Positions 1 through 9,507 of a stretch of DNA of 34,737 bases are shown here, piece by piece. The notes below the pieces were generated by a model. That model ran no database searches, had not been told where the DNA came from, and was given only the letters and a program-made list of their open reading frames with translations. Every line of letters begins with the position of its first letter. The first letter of the stretch is position 1. The position numbers were made by a program, and so were the translations under genes. Source of the stretch: DASZBX01 sp035943635 (GTDB lineage Bacteria; Actinomycetota; Actinomycetes; Streptomycetales; Catenulisporaceae); contig DASZBX010000150.1 in the NCBI GenBank assembly GCA_035943635.1, positions 1-34,737 on the forward strand, in the 5' to 3' direction.

Positions 1-3000
1 AAACCCCCCACATCCCACCCCCGATCCACCGGCAAACCACCCACCGCATCACCACCACCCACCAACAAACCCCACAACCCCTCCCCCGACACCACACCAC
101 CCGGAAAACGACACGCCATACCCACGATCGCCACCGGATCACCGTCCTCGGCGGGGCGGTCCAGGGGTTCGGCAACCGGCCCGGACAGTTCGCCCAGGGC
201 CAGGTCGAGCAGGTGCCCGGCCACGGCCGCGGCGGTGGGGTAGTCGAAGGCGAGGGACGCGGGCAGGTGCATCCCGGTGGCCTCGTTCAGCCGGGTCCGG
301 AACTCGACCGCGGTGACCGAGTCCGACCCCATGTCGGTGAACGGGCGGTCGGGGTCCACGTCGGCGGCCCGGTCGTACCCGAGCACGGCCCCGGCCTCGG
401 CCCGGACCACCTCGAGCACCGCCCACTCGCGCTCGGACTCGGCCAGGCCGGCCAGCAGCCGGCCCAGGACCGTGCCCGCGTCCAGGGAGTCGGCCGGCGC
501 GGCGCCGGCGCCGCGCGCCTCCGGCAGCCCGTCCAGCAGCGGGCGGGGGCGGACGGCCGTGAACAGCGCGGCGAAGCGCTCCCACTCCACGTCGGCGACC
601 ACCACGGACGTGTCGTTCTGGTCGAGCACCTGCCCGAGCGACCGGAGCGCCTGCTCCGGGTCCAGCAGCGGCAGCCCCTGGCACCGGGACTGGGCCGCGA
701 GCGCCGCCAGGGCCGCCGGGTCCTGCTCGTCCTGCTCGCCGAACGGGTCCCAGACCCCCCAGGCGACGCTGCTGGCCGCCAGACCCCGGGCGCGGCGCTG
801 GCAGGCCAGCGCTTCCAGGTGCGCGTCGGCGGCGGCGAAGACGCCGTGGTCGGCCGCGCCCCAGACGCCCGCGACGGAGGAGTACAGGACGAAGGAGTCC
901 ACGGCGTCCTCGGAGCCCTCGCCCAGTAGCTCGTTCAGGACCTGCGCCCCGGTCACCTTGGCCCGCAGCGCGTTGGCGAGCTGGGCCGGTGTGGTGTCAA
1001 CCAGCGCGCCGCGCTCGGGGGCCACCGCCGCGTGCACGACGGTGCGCACCGGTCGGCCCGCGGCCCGGGCCTCGCGCAGCAGGGCGGCCATCGCGTCGCG
1101 GTCGGCCACGTCGCAGGCCGCCAGCGTCACCGACGCACCGGACCGCGCGAGTTCCTGCTCGAGGTCGGCCGCGCCCGGGGCGTCGGGGCCCCGGCGGCCG
1201 ACCAGGACGACGTGCTGCGTACCGGCCGCCGCGAGCCACCGGGCCAGGCGCCGCCCGAGCCGGCCGGTGCCGCCGGTGATCAGCACGCTGCCGTCCGGCC
1301 GCCAGGTCCGGGCCGCGGGCCGCCCGGCCGCCGGGTCGCGCACCAGCCGCCGCACCATCACCCCGCCGTCGCGGACCGCCACCTGGTCCTCCGCGCCGAG
1401 GCCGCCGCCCAGAACGGCGCACAGCCGCTCGAGCGCGTCCGGGCCGGGTGCCGGGGGCAGGTCGATCAGGCCGCCCCAGCGTTGCGGCAGTTCCAGGCCG
1501 ACCACCCGTCCCAGGCCCCAGATCTGGGCCTGGGCGGGCGAGAGCCGGTCGTCCTGGTCCACGCGGATCGCGCCGCCGGTGGCCAGCCACAGCGGCACGT
1601 CGGCGCCGACGTCGCCCATGGCCTGCACGAGCGCCAGGGTGGCGCTCGTCCCGGCGGGCACGTCCGGGAACGCCCGGTGCGGGCGCTCGTCCATCCCCAG
1701 CAGCGACAGCACGCCCGCCGCGTCCGCGGCGGCCCCGGCGCGCAACTGCACGGCGATCCGCTCCCGGTCGTCGTCGGCCGCGTCCAGCGTGAGCAGGCGG
1801 GCGTGTGCGCCCCGGGCGGTGATCGCGTCGAGCACGGCCTGCGCGCCGTCGTGCCCCGGGCCGGTGTCGGGCGCCAGGACCAGCCAGTCTCCGCTCAGCA
1901 GGGATGCCTCGGAGCCGGCGGCGAGATCCGGGGCGGGCTGCCAGTCGACGCGGTAGCGCCAGGCGTCCAGTTCGGTTCCCGCAACATCGGGGATCGCAAC
2001 GGGCTGCGTCCCGGACCCGGCGAAGGGCGCCTGCCAGTCCACGTCGGCGCCCGCCGTGTACGCCTCGGCCAGCGAGGTCAGGAAACGGTCCGGGCCGCCG
2101 TCGTTGCGGCGCAGCGTGCCCAGCACCCGGGCCTCGCTGCGCTCCTGCTCGATCGTCTGCTCGATCGCCGGGGTGAGCACCGGGTGCGGACTGGACTCGA
2201 CGAACAGGCCGTGGCCGTCCGCGAGCAGCGCCCGGACCGCGGCGTCGAACCGCACCGGCCGGCGCAGGCTCTGGTACCAGTACTGCGGGCCGAGTTCGGC
2301 GGTGTCCAGCAGTCCGCCGGTGGCCGAGGAGTAGAACGGCACCCTCCCGGGCCCGGGGGTGATGCCCGCCAGGACCTTCTCCACCCGGTCGCGGATCCGC
2401 TCCACGTGCGGGGAGTGGGAGGCGTAGTCGACGTCGACCAGCCGGAACCGGATCGCGTCGCGCTCGCAGACGGCCGCCAGCTGCGCCAGCGCGGCGACCT
2501 CTCCCGCGACCACGACGCTGCCCGGCCCGTTGACCGCGGCGACCGACAGGTGGCCGCCGAAGCCGCCCAGCAGGGCGGTGACCGTCTGCTCGTCGGCGGC
2601 GACCGAGGCCATGCCGCCGGAGCCGGACAGCCGGGCCAGTTCGGCGCTGCGCAGGGCCACGACCCGGGCCGCGTCGCGCAGCGACAGGGCGCCGGCGACG
2701 TACGCGGCGGCGATCTCGCCCTGCGAGTGGCCGACGACGGCCGCGGGGGTGATCCCGTGGGAGTGCCAGAGCTCGGCCAGCGAGACCATCACGGCGAACA
2801 GCACCGGCTGGACCACGTCGACCCGGTCCAGTGACGCGCAGCCGGGCTCCCCGGCGATCACCGCGCTCAGCGACCAGTCGGTGAACTCGGCCAGCGCCTG
2901 CCCGCACTCGCGCATCCGCGCGGCGAAGGCCGGTTGGCCGGAGATCAGGTCCGCGGCCATGCCCGGCCACTGGGCGCCCTGCCCGGGGAACACCAGGGCG

Positions 3001-6000
3001 GTCCGCGGGCCGGTCCCGATCGTGCCGCGGACCAGGCCGGCCGCCGTCCGGCCGTCGGCCAGCGCGGTCAAACCGTCGCCGAAACCGCCCACGTCACCGG
3101 CCAGCACGACGGCGCGGTGGGCGCCCTGGCCGGCCAGCCCGGCCAGCCCGGCCAGGGCGGATCCCACGCCCAGGGGGCTCAGGTCCGCCTCGCGGGCGGT
3201 GAATTCGCGCAGCGCGACGGCGCGGGCCCGCAGGCCGGTGGCGCTGGCGGCGGACAGCACCCACGGGACCATCGGCCGGTCGCCGAGCGGGGCGGGGGCC
3301 TCGCGGTACCAGTGCCGGCGGCGCTGCCACGGGTAGGCGGGCAGGCTGACCGGCCGGCGCGGACCCGCGGCCGCGCCGGGCACGGCGCCGGCCACGAAGA
3401 GCAGCGCGGCCGTGTCGGCGAGCCGCTGCGAGGGTTCGTCGGCGTCCGTCGGCACAGCGAGTTCGTCGCGCAGGTCTTGCGGCAGCGCGGGGTCGCGCAG
3501 GTCCCGCGGCAGGACGTCGAGCAGCGCCGTCACGCCGATGGCCGGGAGGTCGTCGGCGAGGCTGCGCGGCCGGTCGGCGGCGACGGCGCCGCGAGCGCGC
3601 CCGGCCAGGTCCTCGGCGGACCCGGCCGGGTCCGCGCCGTCCGCCGGCAACTCCGGTATCCGGCCCGGGCGCAGCTCGATCCCGGAGGTCTGGCCGACGG
3701 ACAGGCGCAGGGCGTCGTCGGCGTCCAGCCGGCCGGCCGCGCAGGCCGCGCCCAGATGGCCCGCGCCCGCGCCGATCACGGCCTGCGGGGCCAGTCCGAC
3801 CGCGGCCCACAGCCCGGCCGCCGCGAGGTGGTGGCACAGCAGGTAGGCCGCGGCCAGGTCGGCCGGCGGCGCGGCGAAGGGGTCCACGCTCGCGCCGGTC
3901 AGCGCGGTGAGGCGTGCGGCGGCCGAGCGCAGGGCGTCGGCGTACTGCGGTATCGCGGCCAGCTGCTCGCGCAGGCCGTCGGCCGGGGGTTCGGCTCCGT
4001 ACCAGAAGCCGACCGCGCGGGGCGAGTCGTCGGGCACCTGCCCGGTCCGGACCGCCGGCGTGCTCTCGCCCCGGGCCGCCGCCTCCAGCGCCGCGATGAC
4101 GGTGTCGGCGTCGCGGCCGGTGACGGCGAGCCGGTGGCCGAGCCAGGTGCGGCGGTAGGCGGCGGTGAAGACGACATCGTCGAGGTCAGCCGGGTTCTGG
4201 CGCAGCCGGGCCGCGAGCCGGCCGGCTGCCTGGCGCAGGGCCGGCTGCGCCGCCGCGGTGACCATCAGCACATAGGGCGCCGGACGGGGCCCGGCGACCG
4301 GCGAAGGCGCGGCCGCGGGCGATTGTTCGACGACCACGTGCGCGTTGCTGCCGCTGAACCCGAACGCGCTCACGCCCGCGCGGCGCGGACGGTCCCGCTC
4401 CGGCCACGGCCGCCGCTCGGTGACCACCGAGACCGGGAGCCGGTCCCAGTCGATGTGCGTCGACGGCCGGTTCAGCGGCTGCGGGGCGAGTTCGCCGTGG
4501 TGCAGCGCCAGGATCACCTTGAGCAGCCCGGTGACCCCGGCTGCGGCCTCCAGGTGCCCGACGCGGGCCTTGGCCGCGCCGATCAGCAGGGGCCGGTCCG
4601 CCGCGCGCCCGGTGCCCAGCGCCTCGGCGAGGGCGCGCACCTCGATCGGGTCGCCCAGCGGGGTGCCGGTGCCGTGCGCCTCGACGTAGTCGACGTCCCC
4701 CGGCGCCCAGCCCGCGGCCTGGACCGCCCGCCGGATCACGGCGACCTGCGCGGAGGCGTCGGGCACCGTCATGCCGCCGCTGGCGCCGTCCTGGTTGACC
4801 GCGGTGCCGCGGATCACCGCGTAGACGCGGTCCCCGTCGCGCCGGGCCGCGCCGAGCGGCTTGAGGATCAGCGCCGCCGCGCCCTCGCCCCGGCCGTAGC
4901 CGTCGGCCGCGTCGTCGAAGGTCTTGCACCGCCCGTCCGGGGCCAGCGCGCCGGCTCCGGACATGGAGACCGACACCGTGGGGGCGACGATCACGTTGGC
5001 TCCGCCCACGATCGCGATCTCGCAGTCCCCCTGGCGCAGGCCCTGGCAGGCCAGGTGGACCGCGGTCAGGGACGAGGAGCACGCGGTGTCGACGGCGATG
5101 CTGGGGCCGTTGAGCGCGAGGAAGTACGACAGGCGTCCGACCGCCCCGGCGAAGGTCGTGCCGGTCCCGTAGAAGTGGTCCACCCCGGCCATGTCCTGGG
5201 TGAGCAGCTGCTGGTAGTCGGCGGTGTTCAGGCCCACGTAGACGCCCGCGGACCGGCCGGCGAGCGCCGGCGCGGGTTGCCCGGCGTCCTCCAGCGCCTC
5301 CCAGGCGACCTCCAGCAGCAGGCGCTGCTGCGGATCGAGCGACCTGGCCTCGCGCGGGGATATCCGGAAGAACTCCGCGTCGAACCCCTCGACCTCGTCC
5401 AGGTAGCCGCCGCGGGTCGGCACGCCGGGCCCGATCCGGGACCAGGCCGGGTCGGCCAGGCGGGCGGCGGGCATGTCCCGGACCGCGTCGCGGCCCTCGG
5501 CCAGCAGCGCCCAGAACTGCTCCGGGGAGCCGGCCCCGGGCAGGCGGCAGGCCATGCCGATCACCGCGACGGCGTCCTCGGCCGGATCCAGATCCAGGGC
5601 CGGATCGGCGGGCCGGACCGCCGCGGCGGCCGGCCGGTCCGGGGCGCCGGCCGGCGCGGCGGCCTGCGCGAGGTACCCGCTGAGCGCCTCGATCGTCGGC
5701 TGCTCGAACACGATCGTGGTGGGCAGTTCCAGGCCGAACTCGGCCGTCAGGCGGTCGCGCAGCTCGACCGCGGTGAGCGAGTCCAGCCCCTGGTCGAACA
5801 GGCCGCGGCGGCGGGCCAGCGGCTGGTCGCCGGACAGGCCGAGCACCATCGCGACCTGCGCTTGGACCCGGCGCAGCACGGCGTCGACCGACGTCGCGGG
5901 CCAGGCCGGGGCGAGCGCGGGCGCCGAGGCCGGCGCAGACACGGATGCGGGCTGCGCGGCGCGCCCGCCCGCGGTGGCGCCGGTCTCCGGCTGCGCGACC

Positions 6001-8744
6001 ATGTCGCCGATCACGTTGCCGTCGGCGTCCAGCAGGCTCAGCCGGATCCGGGCCGGGACCGAGGTCGTGCGCGCCGGGCCGCGGCCCTGCTCGCCGGGCT
6101 CGATCCCCGGCAGCCAGTGCGTGTCGCCGCCCCACGAGGGCACCGGCAGGGTGCGATACCGCTCCGGCGTTCCGGTGACCTTCGCCCAGTCCACGCCGAC
6201 GCCGCCGACGTGCAGTTGGGCGAGCGTCTTGTGCAGCGCGGACAGCGCGGGCTCGCCGCGGCGCAGGGTGGCCGTCACCGGTCCCCGGCGCCGGCGGCGG
6301 CGGACCGCGTCGGCGAGCGGCCGGACCAGCGTGGGATGCGGGCCGATCTCGACGAACGCCTGCTCGCCCTCGGCCAGCAGCCGGTCGACCGCGGGCCACA
6401 AAAGCACCGGCTCGGTGAGGTTGCGTTCCCAGTAGCGGGCGTCGAAGCGCACGTCCGCGCCGTCCGGCAGCACGCTGGAGAGCAGCCGCACCGTGGGCTC
6501 GGCGACGACCGTCTTGAGCAGGGCCCTGCGCAGCCGCGGCCCGCACCCGGCCACCACCGGGCTGTGGAACCCGTAGCCGCCGGGCAGTCGGCGGCACCGC
6601 AGGCCGCGCCCTTCCAGGGTGGTCTGCACCGCGCCGACGGCGTCCGCGGGGCCGCTCAGGACGACCGCCTCCGGCCCGTTGACCGCGGCCAGCACCACCG
6701 GCAGCCCGGTGTCGGCCACCATCGTCAGGACCGTGTCCCGGTCCGCCCGGACCGCCAGCATGGCGCCGAGGCCCTCGGTCTCCTGCAGCAGCCGGCCGCG
6801 CCGGACGGCCAACCGCACCGCGCCGGCCCGGGAGAGCACGCCGGCCGCGTGGGCCGCGGCGATCTCCCCGGCGCTGTGCCCGACCACCGCGTCCGGCCGC
6901 ACTCCCCGGTCGGCCAGCCATCCGGTCAGGGCCGCCTGCACGGCGAGCAGTGCGGGCTGGGCGACGTCGGTGCGGCCGAGCCGGCCACCCCGGCGCAGTT
7001 CGTCGAGCAGCGACCACCGTGCCTCGCGCCGGATCAGCGCGTCGAACTCGTCCAGGATCTCGCGCACCGCGGGCGAGGAGTCGTACAGGTCCACTGCCAT
7101 GCCCGCCCACTGCGCGCCCTGGCCGGAGTACACGAACACCAGGCCGGGTGCGCCCTCGGGGTCCACGGCGCCGACGTAGGCGCCGTCCGGCGGGTCCTCG
7201 ATCCCGTCGAGCGCCGCCGCGAGGTCCGCCGGGCCCGTTGCGACGGCCGCGAACCGGTGCCGCTCATGGGTCCGCCGGGTCGCGGCGGAGGCGACCAAGT
7301 CGCCGAGCCCGTCGCCCGCCGCGGCCACCCGCTCGCGCATCCCGGCGACCTGGCCGGCCAGCCCGGACCGGTGGAAGGCCGAGGCCAGCAGCACGTAGGG
7401 TCCGGCCGCAGGCTCGCCGCCGGGAGCGGTCCCGGGGCCGGCCGGCTCGACGCCCTCCACGATCACGTGGACGTTCGTGCCGCTCAAGCCCGAGGAACTG
7501 ACCCCGACCCGGACCGGCCGGTTCACGTCGGCCAGGCCGACCGGGCTGACCGGCACCGCCAGCGCGCCGCGGTCCCAGCGGACCGCGGAGGTGAGCGGGC
7601 CGGGATCGGGCTGGGCCGGCACCTGCCGGGAGCCGACCACCCACAGGCCCTTGAGCAGGCCGGCCACGCCGGCGGCGCCGTCGGTGTGGCCGAACACCGC
7701 TTTGTTGGAGCCCACGTAGAGCGGCGGGCGGCCCGGGCCGCGGTCCCGGCCGTAGACCTCGTCCAGCGCCATCAGCTCGACCTGGTCGCCCAGCGGGGTC
7801 CCGGTGCCGTGGGCCTCCACGTAGTCCAGGTCCGACGCGCCGAGCCCGGCGTTGGCCAGGGCGGTGCGCAGCAGCCGGGCCTGGGCCACGCCGTTGGGCG
7901 CCGTGATGCCGAGGCTGCGCCCGTCGTGGTTGGCCGCCGACCCGCGTACGAGCGCGTAGATCCGGTCCCGGTCGGCGAGCGCGTCGGGCAGGCGTTTGAG
8001 CACGAGCACGCCGCAGCCGTCGCCGCGCAGGATGCCGTCGGCGTCGGCCGCGAACGGACGGCACCGGCCGGTCGGGGAGACCGCGCCGATCCGGTCCATG
8101 AACGCGCTCAGCTCGGGCGTGATCATCAGGCTGACGCCGCCGGCCAGGGCCACATCGCACTCGCCCGAGCGCAGGCTCTGGCCGGCCAGGTGCACCGCGA
8201 GCAGGGAGGAGGAGCAGGCGGTGCTCAGCGAGACCATCGGCCCGTGCAGGTCGAAGGTGTAGGCCAGCCGGCCGGCCGCGAAGCTGAACTCGGTGCCGCT
8301 GCCGTAGTGCGGTCCGATGCCCTCGATGCCGAGGGTCTTGGTGTGCAGGGTCGCGTAGTCGTGGGCGAACATCCCGAAGTACGCCGCGGTACGGGTGCCG
8401 CCCCAGGCGCCCGCGGGCCGCCCGCAGTCGCTCATCGCCTCCCAGGCGACTTCCAGCAGCAGCCGCTGCTGCGGGTCCATCGCGGCGGCCTCGCGCGGGG
8501 AGACCCCGAAGTAGGCGGCGTCGAAGCGGTCGATCCCGTCCAGGAAGCCGCCGGCCCGGCCGGCCGCCGGGCCGGCGTCCGCCTCGGCCCAGCGGGTCGC
8601 CGGGACGTCCCGGAAGACCGGGGCCGCGGCGGTGAGCAGGGCGCCGAAAGAGGCCAGGTCGAGGGCGCCGCCGGGAAACCGGCAGCCGACGCCCACGACG
8701 GCGATCGGGGTGGCGTTCGGGTTCGTCAGCGGTTGATCAGCCAT
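1..8744 (-). CDS. Modular type I polyketide synthase, 3' end outside window
   Basis: At least 2914 residues; the frame stays open to base 1. ATG at 8744 follows AAGGA at 7 nt. Module 1: KS (residues ~12-430, Cys177), AT (~537-830, GHSAGE with Ser624, YGFH at 724-727, which suggests malonyl) and ACP (Ser989). Module 2: KS (~1045-1465, Cys1222), a degenerate AT (~1490-1800), an intact AT (~1917-2215, GHSQGE with Ser2007, YASH at 2107-2110, the methylmalonyl signature), KR (~2350-2690, GGTGRLG at 2491) and ACP (Ser2809). A third KS starts at ~2867 and is cut. The KR has Phe2636 in place of the catalytic Tyr, so no ketoreduction is expected. There is no loading domain and no obvious docking helix before KS1. 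The neighbouring free pyrrolyl carrier is the likely starter donor (inference, by analogy with pyoluteorin-type systems). DH and ER domains are absent from both complete modules. Confidence 0.95.
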   Translation of the reverse strand, partial: MADQPLTNPNATPIAVVGVGCRFPGGALDLASFGALLTAAAPVFRDVPATRWAEADAGPAAGRAGGFLDGIDRFDAAYFGVSPREAAAMDPQQRLLLEVAWEAMSDCGRPAGAWGGTRTAAYFGMFAHDYATLHTKTLGIEGIGPHYGSGTEFSFAAGRLAYTFDLHGPMVSLSTACSSSLLAVHLAGQSLRSGECDVALAGGVSLMITPELSAFMDRIGAVSPTGRCRPFAADADGILRGDGCGVLVLKRLPDALADRDRIYALVRGSAANHDGRSLGITAPNGVAQARLLRTALANAGLGASDLDYVEAHGTGTPLGDQVELMALDEVYGRDRGPGRPPLYVGSNKAVFGHTDGAAGVAGLLKGLWVVGSRQVPAQPDPGPLTSAVRWDRGALAVPVSPVGLADVNRPVRVGVSSSGLSGTNVHVIVEGVEPAGPGTAPGGEPAAGPYVLLASAFHRSGLAGQVAGMRERVAAAGDGLGDLVASAATRRTHERHRFAAVATGPADLAAALDGIEDPPDGAYVGAVDPEGAPGLVFVYSGQGAQWAGMAVDLYDSSPAVREILDEFDALIRREARWSLLDELRRGGRLGRTDVAQPALLAVQAALTGWLADRGVRPDAVVGHSAGEIAAAHAAGVLSRAGAVRLAVRRGRLLQETEGLGAMLAVRADRDTVLTMVADTGLPVVLAAVNGPEAVVLSGPADAVGAVQTTLEGRGLRCRRLPGGYGFHSPVVAGCGPRLRRALLKTVVAEPTVRLLSSVLPDGADVRFDARYWERNLTEPVLLWPAVDRLLAEGEQAFVEIGPHPTLVRPLADAVRRRRRRGPVTATLRRGEPALSALHKTLAQLHVGGVGVDWAKVTGTPERYRTLPVPSWGGDTHWLPGIEPGEQGRGPARTTSVPARIRLSLLDADGNVIGDMVAQPETGATAGGRAAQPASVSAPASAPALAPAWPATSVDAVLRRVQAQVAMVLGLSGDQPLARRRGLFDQGLDSLTAVELRDRLTAEFGLELPTTIVFEQPTIEALSGYLAQAAAPAGAPDRPAAAAVRPADPALDLDPAEDAVAVIGMACRLPGAGSPEQFWALLAEGRDAVRDMPAARLADPAWSRIGPGVPTRGGYLDEVEGFDAEFFRISPREARSLDPQQRLLLEVAWEALEDAGQPAPALAGRSAGVYVGLNTADYQQLLTQDMAGVDHFYGTGTTFAGAVGRLSYFLALNGPSIAVDTACSSSLTAVHLACQGLRQGDCEIAIVGGANVIVAPTVSVSMSGAGALAPDGRCKTFDDAADGYGRGEGAAALILKPLGAARRDGDRVYAVIRGTAVNQDGASGGMTVPDASAQVAVIRRAVQAAGWAPGDVDYVEAHGTGTPLGDPIEVRALAEALGTGRAADRPLLIGAAKARVGHLEAAAGVTGLLKVILALHHGELAPQPLNRPSTHIDWDRLPVSVVTERRPWPERDRPRRAGVSAFGFSGSNAHVVVEQSPAAAPSPVAGPRPAPYVLMVTAAAQPALRQAAGRLAARLRQNPADLDDVVFTAAYRRTWLGHRLAVTGRDADTVIAALEAAARGESTPAVRTGQVPDDSPRAVGFWYGAEPPADGLREQLAAIPQYADALRSAAARLTALTGASVDPFAAPPADLAAAYLLCHHLAAAGLWAAVGLAPQAVIGAGAGHLGAACAAGRLDADDALRLSVGQTSGIELRPGRIPELPADGADPAGSAEDLAGRARGAVAADRPRSLADDLPAIGVTALLDVLPRDLRDPALPQDLRDELAVPTDADEPSQRLADTAALLFVAGAVPGAAAGPRRPVSLPAYPWQRRRHWYREAPAPLGDRPMVPWVLSAASATGLRARAVALREFTAREADLSPLGVGSALAGLAGLAGQGAHRAVVLAGDVGGFGDGLTALADGRTAAGLVRGTIGTGPRTALVFPGQGAQWPGMAADLISGQPAFAARMRECGQALAEFTDWSLSAVIAGEPGCASLDRVDVVQPVLFAVMVSLAELWHSHGITPAAVVGHSQGEIAAAYVAGALSLRDAARVVALRSAELARLSGSGGMASVAADEQTVTALLGGFGGHLSVAAVNGPGSVVVAGEVAALAQLAAVCERDAIRFRLVDVDYASHSPHVERIRDRVEKVLAGITPGPGRVPFYSSATGGLLDTAELGPQYWYQSLRRPVRFDAAVRALLADGHGLFVESSPHPVLTPAIEQTIEQERSEARVLGTLRRNDGGPDRFLTSLAEAYTAGADVDWQAPFAGSGTQPVAIPDVAGTELDAWRYRVDWQPAPDLAAGSEASLLSGDWLVLAPDTGPGHDGAQAVLDAITARGAHARLLTLDAADDDRERIAVQLRAGAAADAAGVLSLLGMDERPHRAFPDVPAGTSATLALVQAMGDVGADVPLWLATGGAIRVDQDDRLSPAQAQIWGLGRVVGLELPQRWGGLIDLPPAPGPDALERLCAVLGGGLGAEDQVAVRDGGVMVRRLVRDPAAGRPAARTWRPDGSVLITGGTGRLGRRLARWLAAAGTQHVVLVGRRGPDAPGAADLEQELARSGASVTLAACDVADRDAMAALLREARAAGRPVRTVVHAAVAPERGALVDTTPAQLANALRAKVTGAQVLNELLGEGSEDAVDSFVLYSSVAGVWGAADHGVFAAADAHLEALACQRRARGLAASSVAWGVWDPFGEQDEQDPAALAALAAQSRCQGLPLLDPEQALRSLGQVLDQNDTSVVVADVEWERFAALFTAVRPRPLLDGLPEARGAGAAPADSLDAGTVLGRLLAGLAESEREWAVLEVVRAEAGAVLGYDRAADVDPDRPFTDMGSDSVTAVEFRTRLNEATGMHLPASLAFDYPTAAAVAGHLLDLALGELSGPVAEPLDRPAEDGDPVAIVGMACRFPGGVVSGEGLWGLLVGGGDAVGGLPVDRGWDVGG
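675..1697 (-). other. Ketoreductase domain lacking catalytic Tyr (PKS module 2)
   Basis: The Rossmann motif GGTGRLG (residues 2491-2497), the Ser in YSSVAG (about 2623) and a candidate Lys in LRAKVTG are present. The usual GxYAAANAxLDAL motif reads GVFAAADAHLEAL, so Tyr becomes Phe2636 and the following Asn becomes Asp. The LDD motif of B-type KRs is also absent. Tyr is the proton donor of the KR tetrad, so this domain is predicted to be reductively silent and kept as a structural element. Boundaries are approximate. Confidence 0.8.
3345..4277 (-). other. Degenerate acyltransferase domain inside PKS module 2
   Basis: Lies between KS2 and the intact AT of the same module. It has the overall AT layout and ends in a post-AT linker (LPAYPW near residue 1804). 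The GQGxQ motif is replaced by WYGAEPP (from residue 1581) and the nucleophile elbow GHSxGE by GAGAGH, which puts Gly1660 where the catalytic Ser should be. I see no HAFH/YASH-like His motif. Loss of the Ser makes acyl transfer by this domain very unlikely. A second KS-AT linker and a complete AT follow at once, as if an ACP-KS stretch between two ancestral modules had been deleted. Boundaries are approximate. Confidence 0.8.
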
Positions 8745-8821
8745 CGGATTGTCCTTGCTCTACGATGAGGGTGACGCACGTCGGGATCGGGGTGGCGCGA
8801 GCCGCCGGGGGAGGATGGCCG
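8745..8821. promoter_or_regulatory. Divergent intergenic region, PKS / PPTase
   Basis: A 77-bp gap between the divergent starts of the modular PKS (minus) and the Sfp-type PPTase (plus). It must contain the ribosome-binding sites of both genes and probably at least one promoter. I see no convincing -35/-10 pair or operator repeat. Confidence 0.4.
8810..8815 (+). promoter_or_regulatory. Ribosome-binding site that sets the PPTase start
   Basis: GGAGGA lies 6 nt before the ATG at 8822. The in-frame upstream ATG at 8765 has no purine-rich site before it, so 8822 is preferred. Confidence 0.7.
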
Positions 8822-9496
8822 ATGAGTGAGCCGCGGCTCGCGCCGGCCGGCCGCGTCGCCGTCTGGGTCGCGGTGGGCGCGGAGCCCGAGGGCGGACCGC
8901 TCAGCCTGGAACACCGTGCCCGGCGCTACCGCCTGGCCCGGGCCGGGGCCCACCTGGTCGGCCGGCAGCTGGTCGCCGCGTACACCTCGTGTCCGCCGGA
9001 CCGGCAGTCCTGGCGGCGCGACGACCGGGGGCGGCCGCTGGTGGCCGACCCAGCCGGCCTGCACGTGAGCCTGAGCCACGCCCAGAACGTCGTGGCCGCC
9101 GCCCTGTCCCGCAGCGCCCCGGTCGGTGTCGACGTCGAGCGGCTGAGGCCGCTGGCGGACCGGGCCGCACTGGCCCGGACCGCGCTGGCCGAGGCCGAGC
9201 AGCGGGCCGTGGACGAGCTTCCGGAGCAGCTCAGGGACGCTCAGCTGCTGCGTTTCTGGACCCGGAAGGAGTCCGTGGCCAAGGCTCTGGGCAGCGGGCT
9301 GGCCACGGACCTGCGCGCCATCGTCACGACGGCGCGCGGTTCGGTGGTGTCGCTGCCGGACGAGTGCGGCGAGATCTCCGGCTGGTCGCTGGCCGACGTC
9401 CCCGTGCCCGGCGGGGTGATCGCCGCCGTCGCGGTCCGGGCGCCGCACGTGCGGGTCCTGGCCCGCGCGCTCGACCTGCCCGCGGACGAGGGCTGA
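8822..9496 (+). CDS. Sfp-type 4'-phosphopantetheinyl transferase
   Basis: A 224-residue enzyme that would move the phosphopantetheine arm of CoA onto the Ser of carrier proteins, turning the PKS ACPs and free carriers of this cluster into their active forms. Visible motifs are LHVSLSHA (about 80-87), the metal-binding VGVDVE (Asp104, Glu106) and FWTRKESVAKALG (about 145-157, Glu150 and Lys154), in the order and spacing of the Sfp/AcpT superfamily. It is transcribed divergently from the modular PKS and converges with the halogenase operon; the stop codons are 70 bp apart. The start at 8822 is chosen over 8765 because of the strong GGAGGA site. It differs in type from the EntD-like PPTase at the right edge. 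Confidence 0.9.
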   Translation: MSEPRLAPAGRVAVWVAVGAEPEGGPLSLEHRARRYRLARAGAHLVGRQLVAAYTSCPPDRQSWRRDDRGRPLVADPAGLHVSLSHAQNVVAAALSRSAPVGVDVERLRPLADRAALARTALAEAEQRAVDELPEQLRDAQLLRFWTRKESVAKALGSGLATDLRAIVTTARGSVVSLPDECGEISGWSLADVPVPGGVIAAVAVRAPHVRVLARALDLPADEG

Positions 9497-9507
9497 ACCG
9501 GCCGGTC

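Noticed and set aside
2934..8768. A very long open frame on the plus strand opposite the modular PKS
   Set aside because: It is the antisense shadow of a gene with C/G at nearly all third positions. Its translation is Arg/Gly/Ala/Gln-rich without any domain, while the minus strand encodes continuous KS, AT, KR and ACP domains.
8765..8821. An extended start for the Sfp-type PPTase at 8765
   Set aside because: There is no ribosome-binding site before it and the extra residues do not resemble the family. GGAGGA before 8822 marks the better start.
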